NCBI GenBank assembly: GCA_001579985.1
Contig: LRSR01004458.1
Span: forward strand, 1-43,325
Source of the DNA: Hypsibius dujardini
Lineage: Eukaryota; Tardigrada; Eutardigrada; Parachela; Hypsibiidae
Length of the DNA: 43,325 nucleotides
Direction of reading: 5' to 3'
Of the stretch, positions 39,042-43,325 are shown one piece after another. The position numbers and the translations under genes were made by a program. Under the pieces are notes generated by a model. The model saw nothing but the letters and a program-made list of their open reading frames with translations. It was not told where the DNA came from and did no database searches. Positions within the stretch are counted from its first letter, which is position 1. Every line of letters starts with the position of its first letter.

Positions 39042-39621
39042 CAAATCACAATTAGCAACGCCTCCGCGCCTCAGGAATTTTCCGCCACTGAATGACGTCT
39101 CCGCCGAGGACGTCACGCGACTGACTGATCTCACCCACCGAGAATCACCTGACATTCTATACAACATCGGCATCACGTGTTACACGGCAAAAAGTTTTAT
39201 TCGTGAAAAGAGCACAAAAATCCCCGAGAAACTCAACGCTCGGAAGAAAGTAACGACCATAAAACGCCCAAGAGCTCTCCCGGGGAGAAATGAACAATTC
39301 CGTCTCGCTTGCTGTATGTGTGCAGTGGCATCACTGAGAGAAAGGAATAGTGCCGCACAAATCGCATATATATAAAGTAAAGGGGGGAAGGGAAGTAGAG
39401 GGGGTACAGAAAAAGCAAGGGGAAAATAAAGTAAGAGACAATAATTTCCGCGATAAATAATCGTACCGTAAATCAAAAAAGCCAAACACGTCACACACAG
39501 ACACAAGAACCAGACACAGACACGCAGCAAAGGTCAAAACCACACATAGAGGCATGTAAAAATGTGATGTAGAGCCGCGGTGAAGAGATAAGGGAAATGA
39601 ATACAGGTTATGCTTGATCCA
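39042..39621. other. Convergent 3' spacer between CRIPT and eIF5
   Basis: No coding gene seen. It presumably holds both 3' UTRs. On the minus strand TTTATT at 39424-39429 (plus strand AATAAA) is not correctly oriented to serve eIF5; no certain polyadenylation signal was assigned. Confidence 0.45.
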
Positions 39622-42600
39622 CTAAATTGCGTCAATATCAACGTCCTCCGCATCGTCTTCCTCGGTCGGGGGAGTGGAGCTGCCGCTTCCGCTTCCGTTA
39701 CCGCCGTTGATGTTTGCCACGGCAGCTTTGGCTGCTCCGTTGGTCAGCTTGCCGGCAGGCGCTGATTTGCCATTGACTGCGCCTCCTTTGCCGTTCTTCA
39801 CGTCCCCGTTGCCGTTCCTGTTGATGGAGACCACCGGAATGTCCTAACCAACGAAGAAAATGACGTGAGACAAGTCAACCAAAGCTGTAAAAGAAAGTTT
39901 GTCCCCATAAAGGCAGCCACAGACGAAAATGTACCTCTTCCGCGTCCTCATCGTCATCGCCGGCGCCGTCGTCCTCCTCCTCGGAGGACTCGGGTTCCGC
40001 CTCCCGCAGCCATTTGATGAACGGGAAGACCTTCTTGCGAATGTCCTCGGCGATGCTCAGCTTCTTCGTGTACTTCTTTGAAGGCTATAATAAACAAAAG
40101 AGCTGCGGTGAGCAACACTGCACACGACAAGACATTGCTATTCAAGCTATCAAATCAAAGTAACAAATGTTAAGCAAAACAAATCCCCGGTGAATTTAAC
40201 TCATTTCGTTCAAATATAAACCCTAATCGAGCACTACAAATAAGACTGTCAAATATCTCAGCAATTATCTAAAAGCAAATTTCGGGTGCTCAAAGTCTGT
40301 TTCTTACCTTGTCATACCAATCCAGCAGCACTTCCTCTTCCAAGACGTCCTTGTCGTACATTTCCTTCAAAATCGCCACGGCTTTCGGCATGAGGACTGC
40401 GCTGTGCTGCACACCGACGAGGTGTTCAAATCCACCGAGCAGCAACTTCTGGGCACGATGGTTCCCGTGAGTGAACTGTGCATTTATGTAAGAAAATAAA
40501 AGCGCAGTTTATTAGCTTCTTATCTCCGGCAAGAATGAATCCAACGGACCGACCAACAGCACCGCAAGATAGCCAAAACCACAACATCGAGACACACTTA
40601 CGCGGAGGAAGACTTTCCGGTAGAGACCAATCTGCTTCACCATGTCTTCGTCGAATAAGACATTGGCCAGAATCAGCGGCGCCTTCTCCCTGATCTCCAG
40701 GCGCTCGGCCTCTACCATGATCTCCTTGTCGTCGATTTGCTTTCCCTCTTTGTGCTTCTGAAACATCAAACGACCAAAAATTCAGCTTTATAAACAGGTA
40801 AGTGTAAACCGACTGACAACAACACATCCAGTCAGACAGCTAAATTAACGGAATGTATGCAGCACAAATTAACAGAGCACGGGGCAGATCAGTCAGAGAA
40901 GGGCAAGGACAGCATGTTTATAGACAAGGCAGCTTAGACAGGCAGATTCAGACAGCAAAATCCTGACATACCGACAATACTGGACAGGGATTAAGCAGAA
41001 CAGACAGTCGGACATGTTACTTGGGCGCGAGAAAGACAGGCAGACAGACAAACAGGCAGGTTACATGAGCGCAAGTCAGATAGATAGATCATTCAGATAA
41101 CAACCGCAGAGGTAAGGTAAACCAGAAAATCTCGGCAATACGGTCAGACAAGGCAAGTGTGATACAAACATATGTCAGACTGAGACAAAAAAACGGTGCA
41201 GGCCCAGACAGGAAGAAAGCTTCAACCGACACACGATCAGCGAAAGTGTCAGTTACACACCTTAACGAACTCGTAAAAGATATCCAAGCGCTCGTCCTCT
41301 GTTTTCTCCAGGTCGTCATCCAGCGTGAGATGCTTGATGCCGTTCGTCAGATCCTTCTGGCGTTCCTTGCGCGCCTCCACAGAGTCTTCCTCGCCCCAGT
41401 CGTCGTCGTCCCATCCATTCTCATCCCGGTCCACCGGGGGCGGCACATCAAAGCCCGGGTCTTCCGTCTCAGTGGTCGGGGAATTGGGCGTCGCACCAGA
41501 GCCCCCGCCGTTGGTCTTGGCGGCGCCGTTCTTTGCCCCGCCGTTCTCCTTCTTCTCCTCATCCTCCTTGCCGGCTTTCCCCTTCTTGCCCTTGCCTTTG
41601 GTCTTGCCGCCCTTCTCGCCGTACTCGCCGACCTCCGCGGGAGGGTTCTTCAGAATGTACGACGTCAGCTTCTGCTTCATGTCCACGATGCAGTTGTGCC
41701 CACAGGCAGCGCAGTTCTGGCGGATTAATGTCTTCTTCACTTGCTGGAATAGAAAAAAAACAGATTACTACCATGTAACAGAGAATCAATCAATCAGCCC
41801 AGCACTGCACTACAACGACAACAAATGAGAACAATCAACAATCAAGCAGCCATGCAATCAGCAGACCAGGCACAAAAACAACCAACTAATACATCAATCA
41901 ATCAATCACGTGTAGGATGATATTACCAAGACGGTTTCGGGGTTGTTGCAGTTCGGGCAGAGGACAAACTTCTTGATGAAGCCGTCCAACAATTCCTGGA
42001 GACGGAGCGCGTCGTGTGAGCCATTGACGATGTAGCGCTCGTTCTTCGCGTCGATCATGGTCTGCGCTCCCAGCTCGTACCCGAAGTACTTCAGCGGGTC
42101 TGAAAAGCGGCCGAAACAAAACACAGAATAAACCACCACCGCCCAACATCAGTAAGCCCAAATTAAGAGTGTCATCCTTACAGGTTGGCGGACGTTCGAG
42201 AGACTTTGCAATGTCGGTGATGTTGGCGACGACGGTCTTGATGCCATTGCCAGAGCCCTCCACCTGAAAAAACAACGGCAATATTTAAAACGGTGAACCT
42301 TCCACCCGTGCTTGAACAACTGTGTGAATACATGAGATCACGCCTGTCAATTTTCACTGCAAACATCACATGTCTGAATGTCTGCCTGTCTGTCCAATGC
42401 ACACGCCTGCTTGTAAATATCCCACGTCTGAAATCTGAATGAATGTCTTGACTGTCGAAGTCTGTCTAGCGATTTCCCAAATCTGTCTGCAAACATCGCA
42501 AGTCAGATCTCAGTACAAATGTCTGTCGAATCTATTTTCCCTTCATGTCTGTTAATTCCTAAACAAAAGATGCCTGAACATGTGTCTGGAACTATCTCTT

Positions 42601-42815
42601 TCTCATCAGTCACCACAGATCTAGCAATCTATACTTTAGAAAGTCTGTAAAGGGTATTCTGATTCGTTCTCACAGACATCGTCCAATTGTTTCCACAGAC
42701 ATATCGTCCGATTGTTTCCAAACCACTGTTGGACAGTATTTACCTTGGCGACCAGGCGGGGCATCTTGTAACGATAGAAGGGATCATTGTTGCTGCGGTC
42801 AACGTTGACGGCCAT
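39622..42815 (-). CDS. EIF5: Eukaryotic translation initiation factor 5 (eIF5)
   Basis: GTPase-activating protein for eIF2 during start-codon selection in the cytosolic 43S/48S complex. Exons 42815-42744, 42263-42182, 42099-41927, 41743-41261, 40757-40602, 40475-40308, 40084-39935 and 39843-39622, in phase, 501 aa. The N-terminal domain holds the catalytic Arg15 ([13 protein letters not shown]) and [22 protein letters not shown]4 zinc site has CPNC at 99-102 and CAAC at 120-123. A Lys/Gly-rich linker ([19 protein letters not shown]) is longer than in human eIF5 (about 431 aa). The W2-type C-terminal domain ([39 protein letters not shown]) ends in aromatic-acidic boxes ([18 protein letters not shown]) and an additional Asn/Gly-rich segment before VDIDAI. 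The start has a good context. It converges on CRIPT. Confidence 0.96.
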
Positions 42816-42900
42816 TTTAGCGGCGGTTGTTGTCGGTGAGTGCTATTAGCGGGACTCGTTGGCAAATAATCAAGGGAATGCGATCTTGTCGTCGGTCTCT

Positions 42901-42919
42901 GCTGCTGCTGCTGCTGCTG
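42901..42919. repeat. (GCT)6 trinucleotide run
   Basis: Short perfect GCT run in the 208-bp spacer between the eIF5 start and the stop codon of the next minus-strand gene. Confidence 0.9.
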
Positions 42920-43023
42920 GTAGTAGGTACACGGTCATTCAACAAACGGGGGCAACTGTCTCACTCACCGGTGTGGAACCGAAAAGCAAGCACACACACA
43001 GACACTCGGAGGTCCTCGAGGGA

Positions 43024-43325
43024 CTAGCACGGACAGTACCACGGACTCCCTTCGGCGGCGGTGGACGGCGGTCTTTCCGACGTCGTCGTCCTCAACTGCG
43101 CAAGCTCCTTCCGATGGCCCACAGACCAGGGCGGGTAGACTGAATGGCGGTGATGGAAGCGAGTGACGCGCTGGTACTGGTAGCCAGGCATAAACCTCGG
43201 AATGCTGCGCTCTTGCTGCGGTCGAAGAAGAGGCAGTGAAGCCCCTTGCGTCCTCCTCGTTCGAATCTCCTTCCGAAAGCTCGAAGGATTGCCGCGTCCG
43301 AGTAGATCTGCAAGGAGCGGAACAG
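43024..43325 (-). CDS. C-terminal exon of an unrecognised protein, cut by the window edge
   Basis: A strong acceptor (ccgctccttgcag) puts the exon start at 43308. One frame runs 94 codons to TAG at 43026-43024 and has a plausible protein look: RSIPRFMPGYQYQRVTRF, then HHRHSVYPPWSVGHRKEL, then a Thr/Ser/Pro-rich tail. The other two frames are also open over most of the exon, so the frame choice is a judgement. Only the last exon is present and the family is unknown. The stop lies only 208 bp from the eIF5 start on the same strand. Confidence 0.4.
   Translation of the reverse strand, partial: VPLLADLLGRGNPSSFRKEIRTRRTQGASLPLLRPQQERSIPRFMPGYQYQRVTRFHHRHSVYPPWSVGHRKELAQLRTTTSERPPSTAAEGSPWYCPC

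Noticed and set aside
41159-41828. Plus-strand open frames of up to 189 codons
   Set aside because: They are the complement of the GC-rich eIF5 exon 41743-41261.

Overview
This window is animal nuclear DNA. Its genes are split by short GT-AG introns (smallest about 50-80 bp), and the set includes animal-specific genes: a membrane-bound SREBP, SLX4, a BLOC-3 HPS4-like subunit, RECQL5, the zinc transporter SLC39A9/ZIP9, CRIPT and eIF5. About eleven genes in 43 kb, short introns and many degenerate (CTGT)n and (ATTG)n tracts confined to introns and spacers suggest a small-genome invertebrate. A tardigrade such as Hypsibius would fit, but that is inference only. I saw no bacterial, viral or CRISPR features and no tRNA or rRNA genes.

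Layout, left to right. An RRM-type RNA-binding protein gene on the minus strand (about 612-2461) diverges from a complete 15-exon SREBP gene (+, 3964-10198). SREBP converges on an SLX4-like locus (-, 10939-14328) that reads as two consecutive pieces. Next come a small predicted membrane protein (-, 15605-16457) and, divergent from it, an HPS4-like gene (+, 16868-19155). A repeat-rich 2-kb convergent spacer follows. RECQL5 (-, 21148-26766) diverges from SLC39A9 (+, 27258-29168). A very large unrecognised minus-strand gene (29333 to at least 37561) carries a small secreted glycine-rich protein gene (+, 36005-36735) inside one of its introns. CRIPT (+, 37960-39041) converges on eIF5 (-, 39622-42815). 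The last exon of one more minus-strand gene enters at the right edge (43024-43325).

The genes are not an operon or pathway. They mix lipid homeostasis (SREBP), DNA repair (SLX4, RECQL5), organelle trafficking (HPS4), zinc transport (ZIP9), translation initiation (eIF5) and scaffold/splicing-linked CRIPT. Strands mostly alternate, giving short shared promoters (about 410 bp between 16457 and 16868; about 490 bp between 26766 and 27258) and short shared 3' spacers (164 bp between 29168 and 29333).

All exon models were built by hand from reading frame, splice-site and phase agreement plus recognition of protein families; none was checked by alignment or RNA data. The main points of interest are the split SLX4 locus, a phase-symmetric exon block inserted in RECQL5, a SREBP lumenal loop with no central RxxL site, the nested antisense glycine-rich gene, a minisatellite carrying repeated GGAAGT cores, and a perfect 31-bp inverted repeat.
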